From JAKFEW01 sp036675505 (GTDB taxonomy: Bacteria > Cyanobacteriota > Sericytochromatia > S15B-MN24 > JAQBPE01): a stretch of 64,000 nucleotides of DNA. Under the pieces are notes generated by a model. That model was given only the letters and a program-made list of their open reading frames with translations. It did not search any database and was not told the DNA's origin. Each line of letters opens with the position of its first letter. Positions within the stretch are counted from its first letter, which is position 1. This document shows, piece after piece, positions 18,444-27,899 of the stretch. The stretch spans positions 5,224 through 69,223 of the forward strand of contig JAKFEW010000049.1 in NCBI GenBank assembly GCA_036675505.1. The letters run 5' to 3'. Position numbers and translations under genes: made by a program.

Positions 18444-19256
18444 GTGCGATACTTCGTTACAGCCACCACTCTGTGCGTGGTGCTGGCCGCTCCGGCCGCC
18501 TGGGCCGCCGTGGATGCGAAGGCCGTGTTCCAGCAGAAATGCGCCGCCTGCCACACGATCGGCGGCGGCAGGACCGTCGGCCCCGACCTCGCGGGCGTCG
18601 CCGCGAAGCGCGATCCGGCCTGGCTCGTGCGCTTCATCCAGGAGCCCGACAAGCTGATCGCCGAGGGCGACGCAACGGCCAAGGCGCTGGTCGCCGAGTT
18701 CGGGATGGCGATGCCGGCGACCGGGGTGACGAACGAGGAGGCGGCGGCGATCGCCGCCATGCTCGCGGGCCCCGTGAAGCCGCCCGCGGCCGCAGGGACC
18801 GCGGCCGCTCCGGCCGTCCCGGCGGGACCGGCCGGCGACGGCGCCCGTGGCGCGAAGCTCTTCACCGGCGAGCTCGCCTTCGAGAAGCGCGGCGCCGCCT
18901 GCATCAGCTGCCACCACGCGGGTGGCGGTGCGCTGGGCGGCGGCACGCTCGCCAGGGACCTCTCGGGCGTCCATGAGCGCCTCGGCCCGGCCGGCCTCAA
19001 GGGCGCGCTCGAGACCCTGCCGTTCCCGGTGATGAAGGAGATCTACGCCGACAAGGCGCTGACGCCGCAGGAGGTCGCGGACCTCGGCGCGTTCTTCGCG
19101 CACGCCGGCAACCAGCCTCCCACGTCCGCGGGCGACGGCGGCCTCAAGTTCGGGGCTGCGGGCGTCCTCGGCACGCTGGGACTCTTCACCGGCATGGCAC
19201 TGTTCTGGCCGCGGCGCCGCAAGGGCGTGCGTGAGTCGCTCGTCGAAAGGAAATAG
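18444..19256 (+). CDS. narC: Membrane-anchored diheme cytochrome c of the nar operon (NarC-like)
   Basis: This 270-residue protein has a signal peptide (RYFVTATTLCVVLAAPAAWA), a first cytochrome c domain with CAACH, a Pro/Ala linker, a second domain with CISCH, and a C-terminal membrane helix (LGTLGLFTGMALFW) with a basic tail. A diheme NarC upstream of narGHJI is known in some lineages (for example Thermus), where it links quinol oxidation or NarI to periplasmic acceptors. GTG 18444 is chosen as start because AAGGAGG lies 6 bases upstream; upstream ATGs give no signal peptide. The narG start is 4 bases after its stop, so coupling is likely. It might feed electrons to NirK or NorB. Confidence 0.8.
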   Translation: MRYFVTATTLCVVLAAPAAWAAVDAKAVFQQKCAACHTIGGGRTVGPDLAGVAAKRDPAWLVRFIQEPDKLIAEGDATAKALVAEFGMAMPATGVTNEEAAAIAAMLAGPVKPPAAAGTAAAPAVPAGPAGDGARGAKLFTGELAFEKRGAACISCHHAGGGALGGGTLARDLSGVHERLGPAGLKGALETLPFPVMKEIYADKALTPQEVADLGAFFAHAGNQPPTSAGDGGLKFGAAGVLGTLGLFTGMALFWPRRRKGVRESLVERK

Positions 19257-19260
19257 GACG

Positions 19261-22200
19261 ATGACCTGGTTCAAGGAAATCGAGAGTCCCGCCGAGCGGC
19301 AGTGGGAACAGTTCTACCGGAACCGCTTCCAGCACGACAAGCGCGTGCGCACGACCCACGGCGTGAACTGCACCGGCAGCTGCAGCTGGGAAGTGTACGT
19401 GAAGGACGGCATCGTCACCTGGGAGACCCAGGCGACGGACTACCCGCTGCTCGCGCCCGGCCTGCCGCCCTACGAGCCGCGTGGCTGCCAGCGCGGCATC
19501 AGCTACAGCTGGTACCTCTACAGCCCGATGCGCGTGAAGTACCCCTACATGCGCGGCGCCTTGCTCGACCTCTGGAAAGAGGCCCGCAAGCAGCACAGCG
19601 ACCCGCTCGCCGCCTGGAAGTCGATCCAGGACGACCCCAAGCAGCGGACGCGCTACCAGAAGGCGCGCGGCAAGGGCGGCTTCCGGCGCGTGCGCTGGGA
19701 CGACGCCGTCGAGCTGATCGCGGCGGCCAACCTGTACACGGCCAAGACCTATGGCCCGGACCGCGTCTGCGGCTTCTCGCCGATCCCGGCGATGTCGCAG
19801 ATCAGCTACGCCGCGGGCTCGCGCTACATGAACCTGCTCGGCGGCACGGTCATGTCGTTCTACGACTGGTACTGCGACCTCCCGCCGGCCTCGCCCGAGA
19901 TCTGGGGTGAGCAGACCGACGTGCAGGAGAGCGCCGACTGGTACAACAGCCGCTACATCTGCGTGATGGGCTCGAACCTCAACATGACCCGCACGCCCGA
20001 CGTCCACTTCACCGCCGAGGTGCGCCACGCGGGCGCCAAGCTGGTCGTCTTCGCGCCGGACTTCAACATGGTCGCGAAGTACGCGGACTACTGGGTGCCG
20101 CTGAACCAGGGCCAGGACGGCGCGTTCTGGCAGGCCGCCGTGCACGTGATCCTCAAGGAGTTCCACGCCGACCGCGAGGTGCCCTACTTCCACGAGTACG
20201 TGAAGGAGAACACCGACGCGCCGTTGCTGGTCGAGCTGCACGCCGAGAAGGGGGGCCACAAGCCCGGCCGCTTCGTGCGCGCGGGCGCCCTGGACCGCTA
20301 CGCGGGCCAGGAGAACGGCGACTGGAAGTTCCTGCTCTGGGACAAGCTGAGCGACGCGCCGCGCATGCCGCAAGGCGCGATGGGCCACCGCTGGCAGCAG
20401 GAAAAGGGCCAGTGGAACCTCAAGATGGAAGACGGCCTGGACGGCTCGAAGCTCGACGCCGACCTGACCTTCCTCGACCGCTACGACGAGGTCTGCGAGG
20501 TCGAGTTCCAGGACTTCGGCGGCGATCGCATGCTGCGCCGCGGCGTGCCCGCCCGCCGGATCATGACCAACGAGGGCGAGAAGCTCGTCACCACCGTCTT
20601 CGACCTGCTGCTCGCGCAGTATGGTGTCGGGCGCGGCCTGCCGGGCGCCTACCCGACGTCCTACGACGACGACATGGTCTACACGCCGGCCTGGGCCGAG
20701 AAGTACACGGGCATCCACCGCGACACGATCATCCGCATCGCGCGCGAGTTCGCCGAGAACGGCGAGCTCACCCACGGCAAGAACACGATCATCGTGGGCG
20801 CCGGCGTCAACCACTGGTACCACAACAACCTGATGTACCGCTCCGCGATCACCGCGCTCATGTTCACGGGCTCCGTGGGCGTGAACGGCGGCGGCCTCGC
20901 GCACTACGTCGGCCAGGAGAAGCTCGCCCCGGTGGCGTCCTGGAGCGTGGTCGCGATGGCGACGGACTGGCAGAAGCCGCCGAGGCTCATGAACGCGCCC
21001 TCGTTCCACTACGTCAATTCCGACCAGTGGCGCTACGAGCGCGATTTCACCGAGTACGCGGGCCAGCAGTCGGATTCGCCGCTCGCGAACGGCACCACGA
21101 TCGACGCGCAGGTGCGCGCCGTGCGCCAGGGCTGGCTGCCCTGCTACCCGCAGTTCGACCGCAACAGCTTCGAGGTCGCCGAGAGCGCCTTGAAGAGCGG
21201 GATGGACCCGGCCCAGTACGTGGCGAAGGAGCTCGCCGAGGGCCGCATGAAGTTCTCGATGGAGGACCCGGACGCGCCCGAGAACTGGCCGCGCAACTGG
21301 ATCATCTGGCGCGGCAACGCGATCGGCACCTCGGCCAAGGGCCACGAGTACTTCATGAAGCACTACCTGGGGACGCATTCGTCGGCGATCGCCGAGGAGG
21401 TCGCGGGCCCGGCGGTGAAGGAGGTCGTCTGGCGGGAAGACGCGCCGATCGGCAAGATGGACCTGATCGTCGATCTGAACTTCCGCATGGACACCACGGC
21501 GCTCTACTCGGACATCGTGCTGCCCGCGGCCACCTGGTACGAGAAGAACGACCTCAACTCGACGGACATGCACACCTTCGTGAACCCCCTGCAGCTCTGC
21601 GTGCCGCCCGCGTGGGAGTCGAAGTCGGACTGGGACATCTTCAAGACCCTCGCCCAGAAGGTCTCGGAGCTCGCGGCCACGCACTTCAAGGAGCCCGTGA
21701 AGGACCTGGTCTCGCGGCCGCTGATGCACGACACGCCCGACGAGCTCGCGCAGACGCACGTCCGCGACTGGAAGAAGGGCGAGTGTGAGCCGATCCCGGG
21801 CAAGACGATGCCGCACTTCACGATCGTCGAGCGGGACTACGTGAACCTCTACAACCGCTTCGTCACGCTCGGGCCGGGCGCCGCCTCGCACATCGGCGCG
21901 CACGGCATCCAGTGGGAGGTCGGCGACATCTACGATCGCCTCAAGGCCAAGAGCGCGCTCACCTGGGGCGGCAGCGTCTACCCGTCGCTCTTCGATGCCC
22001 TCGAGGTCGCCGACATGATCCTCGCGATGGCCCCCGAGACCAACGGCGAGGTCGCCTACCGCGCCTTCGAGGCCGAGGAGAAGAAGGTCGGCCTGCCGCT
22101 CAAGGACATGGCCGAGGACCACCGCGACGTGTGCTTCACGTTCAAGGACCTGGTCGCGCAGCCGCGCCGCGTCTTCACGAGCCCGATCTGGTCGGCGGTG

Positions 22201-22854
22201 ATCGGCGACGGCCGCGCCTACAGCCCCTTCACGCTCAACGTCGAGCGGCGCGTGCCCTGGCGCACGCTGACCGGCCGGCAGCAGTTCTACCACGACCACG
22301 AGGTCTACCTCGCGTTCGGCGAGCACCTGCCCACCTACAAGTCGAAGCTCGACGTCGCGATGCTCGGCGAGACCGAGAAATCGAAGCTCGAGGCGCAGGG
22401 CATCTTGCTCAACTACATCACGCCCCACGGCAAGTGGTCGATCCACTCCACCTACTCGGACAACCACCGCATGATGACGCTTTCGCGTGGCGGCTACCCG
22501 ATCTGGCTCAACCACAAGGACGCCGAGAAGCTCGGCGTGAAGGACAACGACTGGATCGAGGCGTTCAACGACAACGGCGTGTTCGTCTGCCGCTGCATCG
22601 TCTCGCGGCGCATCCCTTCGGGGACCGCCTTCCTCTACCACGCGACCGAGCGCACGGTCAGCGTGCCGAAGACCAAGCTGCGCGCGAAGAAGCGGGGCGG
22701 CATGAACAACAGCCTCACCCGCTGCCGACTCAAGCCCATCCTGATGGCCGGCGGCTACGGCCAATTCACCTATGGATTCAATTACTGGGGCCCCACCGGC
22801 GTCAACCGCGACACGTTCGTGTTCGTGCGGCGCATCGAGCAGCCCGACTGGTAA
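19261..22854 (+). CDS. narG: Respiratory nitrate reductase alpha subunit NarG
   Basis: This 1197-residue molybdopterin enzyme reduces nitrate to nitrite on the cytoplasmic side of the membrane. The FS0 cluster ligands are His33, Cys37, Cys41 and Cys76 (HGVNCTGSC, then PRGC), the His-first pattern specific to NarG. The Mo ligand is Asp206 in YDWYCDLPP. The whole chain aligns with E. coli NarG and is slightly shorter at the N-terminus. There is no Tat signal, so it belongs to the inward-facing (n-side) type. ATG 19261 follows AAAGGAAATAGG. A long antisense reading frame here is a codon-bias artefact. Confidence 0.97.
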   Translation: MTWFKEIESPAERQWEQFYRNRFQHDKRVRTTHGVNCTGSCSWEVYVKDGIVTWETQATDYPLLAPGLPPYEPRGCQRGISYSWYLYSPMRVKYPYMRGALLDLWKEARKQHSDPLAAWKSIQDDPKQRTRYQKARGKGGFRRVRWDDAVELIAAANLYTAKTYGPDRVCGFSPIPAMSQISYAAGSRYMNLLGGTVMSFYDWYCDLPPASPEIWGEQTDVQESADWYNSRYICVMGSNLNMTRTPDVHFTAEVRHAGAKLVVFAPDFNMVAKYADYWVPLNQGQDGAFWQAAVHVILKEFHADREVPYFHEYVKENTDAPLLVELHAEKGGHKPGRFVRAGALDRYAGQENGDWKFLLWDKLSDAPRMPQGAMGHRWQQEKGQWNLKMEDGLDGSKLDADLTFLDRYDEVCEVEFQDFGGDRMLRRGVPARRIMTNEGEKLVTTVFDLLLAQYGVGRGLPGAYPTSYDDDMVYTPAWAEKYTGIHRDTIIRIAREFAENGELTHGKNTIIVGAGVNHWYHNNLMYRSAITALMFTGSVGVNGGGLAHYVGQEKLAPVASWSVVAMATDWQKPPRLMNAPSFHYVNSDQWRYERDFTEYAGQQSDSPLANGTTIDAQVRAVRQGWLPCYPQFDRNSFEVAESALKSGMDPAQYVAKELAEGRMKFSMEDPDAPENWPRNWIIWRGNAIGTSAKGHEYFMKHYLGTHSSAIAEEVAGPAVKEVVWREDAPIGKMDLIVDLNFRMDTTALYSDIVLPAATWYEKNDLNSTDMHTFVNPLQLCVPPAWESKSDWDIFKTLAQKVSELAATHFKEPVKDLVSRPLMHDTPDELAQTHVRDWKKGECEPIPGKTMPHFTIVERDYVNLYNRFVTLGPGAASHIGAHGIQWEVGDIYDRLKAKSALTWGGSVYPSLFDALEVADMILAMAPETNGEVAYRAFEAEEKKVGLPLKDMAEDHRDVCFTFKDLVAQPRRVFTSPIWSAVIGDGRAYSPFTLNVERRVPWRTLTGRQQFYHDHEVYLAFGEHLPTYKSKLDVAMLGETEKSKLEAQGILLNYITPHGKWSIHSTYSDNHRMMTLSRGGYPIWLNHKDAEKLGVKDNDWIEAFNDNGVFVCRCIVSRRIPSGTAFLYHATERTVSVPKTKLRAKKRGGMNNSLTRCRLKPILMAGGYGQFTYGFNYWGPTGVNRDTFVFVRRIEQPDW

Positions 22855-22864
22855 GGAGCACGTC

Positions 22865-24373
22865 ATGAAAGTCCGCGCCCATCTGTCGATGCTCTTTCAC
22901 CTTGACAAGTGCATCGGCTGCCACACCTGCTCGGTCGCCTGCAAGAACATCTGGACGGACCGCCAGGGCACCGAATACATGTGGTGGAACAACGTCGAGA
23001 CCAAGCCTGGTACTGGCTATCCCACCAAGTGGGAGGACCAGGAAGAATACCGGGGCGGCTGGGAGTTGAAGGAAGGCGAGCTGAAGCTCAAGCTCCACAC
23101 CAAGGCCCAGGGTCTCGCCAACCTCTTCTACAACCCGGCGCTGCCGGAGATGGACGACTACTACGAGCCGTTCACCTTCGACTACCGCAACCTCTTCAAC
23201 GCGCCTGAGGGCGACGACCAGCCGGTCGCGCAGCCCATGTCGATGGTGACGGGCGAGAAGATGCAGACCATCAAGGCCGGCCCCAACTGGGACGACGACC
23301 TCGGCGGCTCCGAAATCTACGCCAAGAACGACCCGTCGCTCGAAGGCCTCGATGAGGTCACCCGCCAACAGCTCTCCGAGACCGAGCGGCTGATGTTCTT
23401 CTACCTGCCGCGCATCTGCAACCACTGCCTCAACCCGGCCTGCGTGGCGGCCTGTCCCTCCGGCGCGATTTACAAGCGCGCGGAGGACGGCATCGTGCTC
23501 GTGAACCAGGACAAGTGCCGCGGCTGGCGCATGTGCGTGGCGAGCTGCCCGTACAAGAAGGTCTACTACAACTGGGGCACCGGCAAGAGCGAGAAGTGCA
23601 TCCTGTGCTTCCCGCGCGTCGAGACCGGCCAGGCGCCGGCGTGCGCCCACTCGTGCGTCGGGCGCATCCGCTACATGGGCGTGATCCTCTACGACGCGGA
23701 CAAGATCCTCGACGCGATCAAGGTGCCCAACGATCGGCTGATCGACAAGCACCGCGAGACGATCCTCGACCCGTTCGACCCCGAGGTCATCGCGGCCGCA
23801 CGGGAGGCCGGCATCGACGAGGGCTGGATCCGCTCGGCCCAGACGAGCCCGATGTACCGCTTCGTGAAGGAGTGGCGCCTGGCGCTCCCGCTGCACCCCG
23901 AGTTCCGCACGATGGCGATGATGTACTACGTGCCGCCGCTCTCGCCGGTGGTCTCGACGATCGAGAACGGGCTCGTGAAGCTGGGCGGCAAGCCGGTCGA
24001 CGATATGTCGTACTTCCACAACATCGACGAGGCGCGGGTGCCGATCAAGTACCTCGCGAACCTGATGGCCGCGGGCAACGAGGCGCCGGTGCGCGAGATC
24101 ATGAAGAAGCTGCTGGTGGTGCGCGCTTACATGCGTGGCAAGACCGTGAAGGGCAAGATCGCCCCCGAGGTCCAGGCCGCGATGGCGGAGGCGGGCCTCA
24201 CGGCGAAGACGATCGAGGAGATCTACTACCTGACGACGATGCCCACGATCGAAGAGCGCTTCGTGCTGCCGCCCTACCACCGCGAGTTCCAGATCGAGCA
24301 GGTCAACGACCCGCTCATGCACAAGGCTTCGGTCGGCTTCGGCACGATCCAGCCGCCCAAGCGGGGAGCCTAG
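22865..24373 (+). CDS. narH: Nitrate reductase beta subunit NarH
   Basis: This 502-residue electron-transfer subunit carries four iron-sulfur clusters. The first Cys group is at Cys16, 19, 22 and 26 (CIGCHTCSVAC). Later groups are CNHCLNPACVAACP and CRGWRMCVASCP, where Trp replaces a Cys and gives the 3Fe-4S centre, followed by CILCFPR. It passes electrons from NarI hemes to NarG. The start is 10 bases after narG. All motifs are intact. Confidence 0.97.
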   Translation: MKVRAHLSMLFHLDKCIGCHTCSVACKNIWTDRQGTEYMWWNNVETKPGTGYPTKWEDQEEYRGGWELKEGELKLKLHTKAQGLANLFYNPALPEMDDYYEPFTFDYRNLFNAPEGDDQPVAQPMSMVTGEKMQTIKAGPNWDDDLGGSEIYAKNDPSLEGLDEVTRQQLSETERLMFFYLPRICNHCLNPACVAACPSGAIYKRAEDGIVLVNQDKCRGWRMCVASCPYKKVYYNWGTGKSEKCILCFPRVETGQAPACAHSCVGRIRYMGVILYDADKILDAIKVPNDRLIDKHRETILDPFDPEVIAAAREAGIDEGWIRSAQTSPMYRFVKEWRLALPLHPEFRTMAMMYYVPPLSPVVSTIENGLVKLGGKPVDDMSYFHNIDEARVPIKYLANLMAAGNEAPVREIMKKLLVVRAYMRGKTVKGKIAPEVQAAMAEAGLTAKTIEEIYYLTTMPTIEERFVLPPYHREFQIEQVNDPLMHKASVGFGTIQPPKRGA

Positions 24374-24375
24374 CC

Positions 24376-24867
24376 ATGACGACCACCACCATCGACACCA
24401 CCGCCCTCGCGGGGCTGCTCGATTACCCCTGGGAGAAGCCCCACATCAGCGACCGCGCGCTCGCGGCCAAGCTGAAGCCGCTCATGCGCTACATCGAGAA
24501 GCACACGGTGGAAGAGCTGCAGGACGTCTTCACCGCCACCTTCGACCTCACGCCCTCGACCCCGCCGTACCTGGCCTATCACATGCACGGCGAGTCGTAC
24601 CGGCGCGGGACCGTGATGAGCAACCTGCGGGCGCTCTATCAGACCTATGAAGTCGACGAGGCAGGCGAGCTGCCGGACCACCTGGGCAACGTGCTCAAGC
24701 TGATGGCGAAGGCCGGGACCGACGAGGCCCTCGACGTGCTGATCCGCGACGAGCTCCTGCCCGGCCTCGACCGGTTGCGCGACATGGCGGCGAAGGAGGA
24801 GCGGTCGAACCCTTACCGCACGCTGTTGGACGTCGCCCGCGACGCGATGGAGGAACGCATCAAATGA
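24376..24867 (+). CDS. narJ: Nitrate reductase assembly chaperone NarJ
   Basis: This 163-residue all-helical TorD/NarJ-family chaperone binds apo-NarG and allows cofactor insertion before membrane docking. Visible family features are LLDYPWE near the N-terminus, the acidic-aromatic YLAYHMHGES segment, and LPDHLGNVLKLM. It is shorter than E. coli NarJ (236) but near the length of other bacterial forms. It begins 2 bases after the narH stop and its stop overlaps narI (ATGA). Confidence 0.9.
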   Translation: MTTTTIDTTALAGLLDYPWEKPHISDRALAAKLKPLMRYIEKHTVEELQDVFTATFDLTPSTPPYLAYHMHGESYRRGTVMSNLRALYQTYEVDEAGELPDHLGNVLKLMAKAGTDEALDVLIRDELLPGLDRLRDMAAKEERSNPYRTLLDVARDAMEERIK

Positions 24868-25664
24868 ACACCGATCTCCTGATGTTCGCCGTGGCGCCGT
24901 ACGTCGCCATCGCGCTCGCCGTGTGCGTGTCGATTTACCGCTACCGCGTCCAGAAGTTCACGTACTCGTCGCTTTCGAGCCAGTTCCTCGAGAGCAAGCT
25001 GCTCTTCTGGGGCAGCATCCCGTTCCATTGGGGCATCCTCGCGATCCTGTCGATGCACCTGCTGGCGTTCCTCGTGCCGTCGGCGATCCTGTTGTGGAAC
25101 GGCGACCCGCTGCGCCTCTACCTGCTCGAGGGCACGGGCCTCGCGTTGGGCCTCTGGGCGCTCGCGGGACTGTCGATCCTCACCTACCGGCGCCTCAACA
25201 CGCCGCGCATCCAGGCCGTCTCGACGGGCGTCGACATGCTCGTGCTGGTCGGCCTGCTCGTCTCGGTCCTGACGGGCGTGATGACGGCGTTCATGTACCG
25301 CTGGGGCTCGAACTGGTTCGCGGCGGTCGCCGCGCCCTACCTCTGGTCGGTCGTGTTGTTCAACCCGCGGGTCGACCTGGTGGCGGGCCTGCCGTTGCTC
25401 GTGAAGGCGCACATCTTCAACTTCTACCTGCTGCTCGCGCTGTTCCCGTTCTCGCGGCTGGTGCACATCGTGACCGTGCCGCTGGGCTACCTCGTGCGCC
25501 CGTGGCAGATCGTCATCTGGAACCGCCACCCCTGGACCCTCAAGCGCCCCGACTCGTTGCGGCCGCGCGATCCGCGGGTGCCCCAACAGGAGATCCACGT
25601 GCCCAGCCACGACGCCGTCCCGCAGCTCAAGCCGCGCGCGGCGAACGGAGACACGAAGCACTGA
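24864..25664 (+). CDS. narI: Nitrate reductase gamma subunit NarI (diheme cytochrome b)
   Basis: This 266-residue membrane subunit oxidises quinol and holds two b hemes. Five helices are visible; His ligands lie in IPFHWGILAILSMH (helix 2) and in LVKAHIFNF and RLVHIV (helix 5). A hydrophilic tail of about 40 residues extends beyond the usual end. Translation is coupled to narJ by a 4-base overlap. It completes a canonical NarGHJI complex. Confidence 0.95.
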   Translation: MNTDLLMFAVAPYVAIALAVCVSIYRYRVQKFTYSSLSSQFLESKLLFWGSIPFHWGILAILSMHLLAFLVPSAILLWNGDPLRLYLLEGTGLALGLWALAGLSILTYRRLNTPRIQAVSTGVDMLVLVGLLVSVLTGVMTAFMYRWGSNWFAAVAAPYLWSVVLFNPRVDLVAGLPLLVKAHIFNFYLLLALFPFSRLVHIVTVPLGYLVRPWQIVIWNRHPWTLKRPDSLRPRDPRVPQQEIHVPSHDAVPQLKPRAANGDTKH

Positions 25665-25700
25665 CGCCACGGAACCCTCCCGTAGAGCGGAAGGATGCCC

Positions 25701-25934
25701 ATGCCACTCCAAGACACCCGCGTCGAAGCCATCCGCACCCTGCGCGCCGAGCTACGTGGCTCGGCGCTGCCGCTCGCCCGCCGGGCGGACCTCGCGGCGA
25801 TCGAAGCCGACCTGTCCCGCGCCCTCGCAGACTGCCGCACCGGTCGGCTCCCGACCACCGAGTTCTGGCGCCTCGTGGCCGAGGCCGATTCGGCCATCGA
25901 TGACGCCCGACGCGCCTGGACCCAAAGGGCATGA
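25701..25934 (+). CDS. 77-residue charged helical protein downstream of narI
   Basis: This small protein is rich in Arg, Ala and acidic residues and is predicted to be two or three amphipathic helices. There is no signal, membrane segment or Cys. ATG 25701 fits a GGAAGG ribosome site 6 bases upstream better than ATG 25695. Its stop overlaps the radical SAM start (ATGA), so the two are translationally coupled. No family is recognised. A partner or small subunit of the radical SAM protein is the simplest hypothesis. Confidence 0.6.
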   Translation: MPLQDTRVEAIRTLRAELRGSALPLARRADLAAIEADLSRALADCRTGRLPTTEFWRLVAEADSAIDDARRAWTQRA

Positions 25935-27793
25935 CCCGGCCGCGCGTCGCGCTCGTCTTCCCGGTCCGCACCAGCGCCGACTCCTTCTTCGGCTTCGTCA
26001 TGCCGTCGCTGGGCCTGGAGCGGCTCGGCGCGGCCGTCGAAGACCTCGCGGACGTCGAACTCTTCGACGCGCGCTTCGAGCAAGACGTGGTGGCGGCGGT
26101 CGCCGCCACGCGCCCGGACGTGGTCGCGATCAACGTGAAGACCACGATGCGCTGCCGCGAAGCCTACGGCGTCGCGGAACGCCTGCGGGCGGCTTTGCCG
26201 CGGGCCCGCTTCGTGATGGGCGGCTTGCACGCCACCTCGGCGCCGCAAGAGGCGCTGGCGTTCGCGGACTACGTCGTCCGCGGTGAAGGCGAGGATGCCT
26301 TCCGCCGGCTCCTGCTCGGCGAGGACCCCGCCGGCATCCCTGGGCTCGCCTGGCAAGGGCCGTCTGGCCCCGTCCTCAACCCGATGGGCGTGCCCGACAA
26401 GGACCTCGACCTCCTCCGCCCCCCCGCGCGCCACCTGCGCAAGGCGCACTACCGCTACGTGGCCGCGGGCGGCGAATTCCCCGTCGACCTGCTCGAGACC
26501 TCGCGCGGCTGCACCCACGCCTGCTCGTTCTGTTCGCCGGGCTCGGTCTATCCCCACAACTACCGCGTCCATTCGCCCGAGTACGTGCTGGAGGAGCTCA
26601 GGCGCCTCGACTACGCGGGCGTGAAGTTCGTGATGGTGACCGACGACCAGCTCGGCGGCCACCTCGCCCGGATCGATCGGCTCTGCGACCTGATCCTCGC
26701 TTCGGGCATCAAGATGGCCTTCTTCACCTTCATCCGCGCCTTCGAGGGCCACCTGGAGCTCAAGCGCAAGATGGTGCGGGCCGGCTTCGTGATGGTCTCC
26801 TATGGCGCCGAGAACCCGTCCAAGGAGCAGCTGCGGCGCTACGGCAAGGGCTACCCGACGGACAGCGGGACGTTCCTGCGCCAGGTGAACCGCGAGTGGC
26901 TGGAGGCCGGCGCTTGCTACGTGGGCAACTCCTACGTCTTCGGCGACGTGCGCGACGGCGCCGAGACGCTCGGGAGCCTGGGCGCCTATGCGCGCCGGCT
27001 CGACGCGACGTACATCGAGCCGATCTACGCGCAGCCGTACCCGAACACGAAGTACCGCGCGGAGCTCGAGGCCGAGGGCCTGTTGCTCGGGCGCGACTGG
27101 ACCGACTACACCGAGGGCCGCCTGCTCGTGGCCCACCCCGAGCTCGACGAGGAGCAGCTACGCCGGCTGCGCGCGCGGATGTGGGTGGACTTCTTCTCGC
27201 CGCGCAAGGCGGCAGCCGGCGCGCTGATGGTGCCGCTGTACTTCCACCGCGAGCTGGGCATCGGCCTCACGGCGGTGTTGCGCTACATGCGCGCCACCGC
27301 GTATTCGCTGGGCGGCTGCATCCTCGAGGAGAAGTTCTACGCCGATCTTCACGTCGAGATGGTGCACGACTGGTTCCGGCGGGCCTTGCCCACGTTCGAG
27401 CCGGAGGAGCTCGAGATGTCCGCGCATGTGGATGAGTTCAGCGAGATGCTGGGCCTCGGGCCGCTCAAGCGCCTGCTCGGCGACACGGACCTCGTGCTCG
27501 AGGTCCTGGATGGCCGGACGGTGCTCGCGAGCATCGTGCTCGCGATCGCCGGCGGCCGCGTCGCGCGCGCCCACGTCGTGGTCGGCCCCGCTCCCCGGCG
27601 GGCCGGCGTGAAGCAGCTCCGGCTGCCGCTGGCGCTCGGCCGGCTGGCCGAGGCGATCGGCGCGCCGGGCGCGGTCCGCCGTGGGTGGGCGACCGCCGGG
27701 CTGTTCGCGAACCTCGGCCTCGCCGACCTGCCGCGCCGGCTGGCGACGTGGCGATCGCCGCCTGACGCCCACGCCCGGCCGGCGACCCCCTGA
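25931..27793 (+). CDS. B12-binding-domain radical SAM protein
   Basis: This 620-residue protein has an N-terminal Rossmann-type cobalamin-binding domain (about 1-150; VMGGLHATSAPQEAL and VRGEGEDAFRRLL are typical). A radical SAM barrel follows with the 4Fe-4S motif C194-x3-C198-x2-C201 (CTHACSFC), the GAENPSKE strand and an extended C-terminal region. The last 100 residues (LVLEVLDGRTVLASIVLAIA) look like a separate alpha-beta module. Members modify lipids, cofactors or natural products by methylation or rearrangement. It is coupled to the small ORF behind narI, unusual for a nar operon. The substrate is unknown. Confidence 0.85.
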   Translation: MTRPRVALVFPVRTSADSFFGFVMPSLGLERLGAAVEDLADVELFDARFEQDVVAAVAATRPDVVAINVKTTMRCREAYGVAERLRAALPRARFVMGGLHATSAPQEALAFADYVVRGEGEDAFRRLLLGEDPAGIPGLAWQGPSGPVLNPMGVPDKDLDLLRPPARHLRKAHYRYVAAGGEFPVDLLETSRGCTHACSFCSPGSVYPHNYRVHSPEYVLEELRRLDYAGVKFVMVTDDQLGGHLARIDRLCDLILASGIKMAFFTFIRAFEGHLELKRKMVRAGFVMVSYGAENPSKEQLRRYGKGYPTDSGTFLRQVNREWLEAGACYVGNSYVFGDVRDGAETLGSLGAYARRLDATYIEPIYAQPYPNTKYRAELEAEGLLLGRDWTDYTEGRLLVAHPELDEEQLRRLRARMWVDFFSPRKAAAGALMVPLYFHRELGIGLTAVLRYMRATAYSLGGCILEEKFYADLHVEMVHDWFRRALPTFEPEELEMSAHVDEFSEMLGLGPLKRLLGDTDLVLEVLDGRTVLASIVLAIAGGRVARAHVVVGPAPRRAGVKQLRLPLALGRLAEAIGAPGAVRRGWATAGLFANLGLADLPRRLATWRSPPDAHARPATP

Positions 27794-27806
27794 CGGCACC
27801 CCCTAA

Positions 27807-27830
27807 CCCTCTCCCCGGTGGGGGAGAGGG
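27807..27830. terminator. Hairpin between convergent genes
   Basis: CCCTCTCCCC (27807-27816) and GGGGAGAGGG (27821-27830) form a 10-bp stem with a short loop, 14 bases after the radical SAM stop. The patatin gene ends on the other strand at 27900. The flanking 27831-27899 is G-rich repeat-like sequence without an ORF. This is a bidirectional terminator candidate, or a member of a dispersed intergenic repeat. Confidence 0.6.
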
Positions 27831-27899
27831 GGACGAGGAGGGGCTGACGAGCCCCGACGAGGCAGGTGAGGGGGCTCGGGGCACGCCGGGAGACCCCCC

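Noticed and set aside
19186..22866. Very long open frame antisense to narG (1226 codons)
   Set aside because: It mirrors narG codon bias in GC-rich DNA, lacks a ribosome site and family features, and the sense strand encodes an intact NarG.
27795..27899. Insertion sequence end or mobile repeat in the G-rich gap
   Set aside because: No transposase, target duplication or long terminal inverted repeats are seen; a hairpin terminator explains it better.
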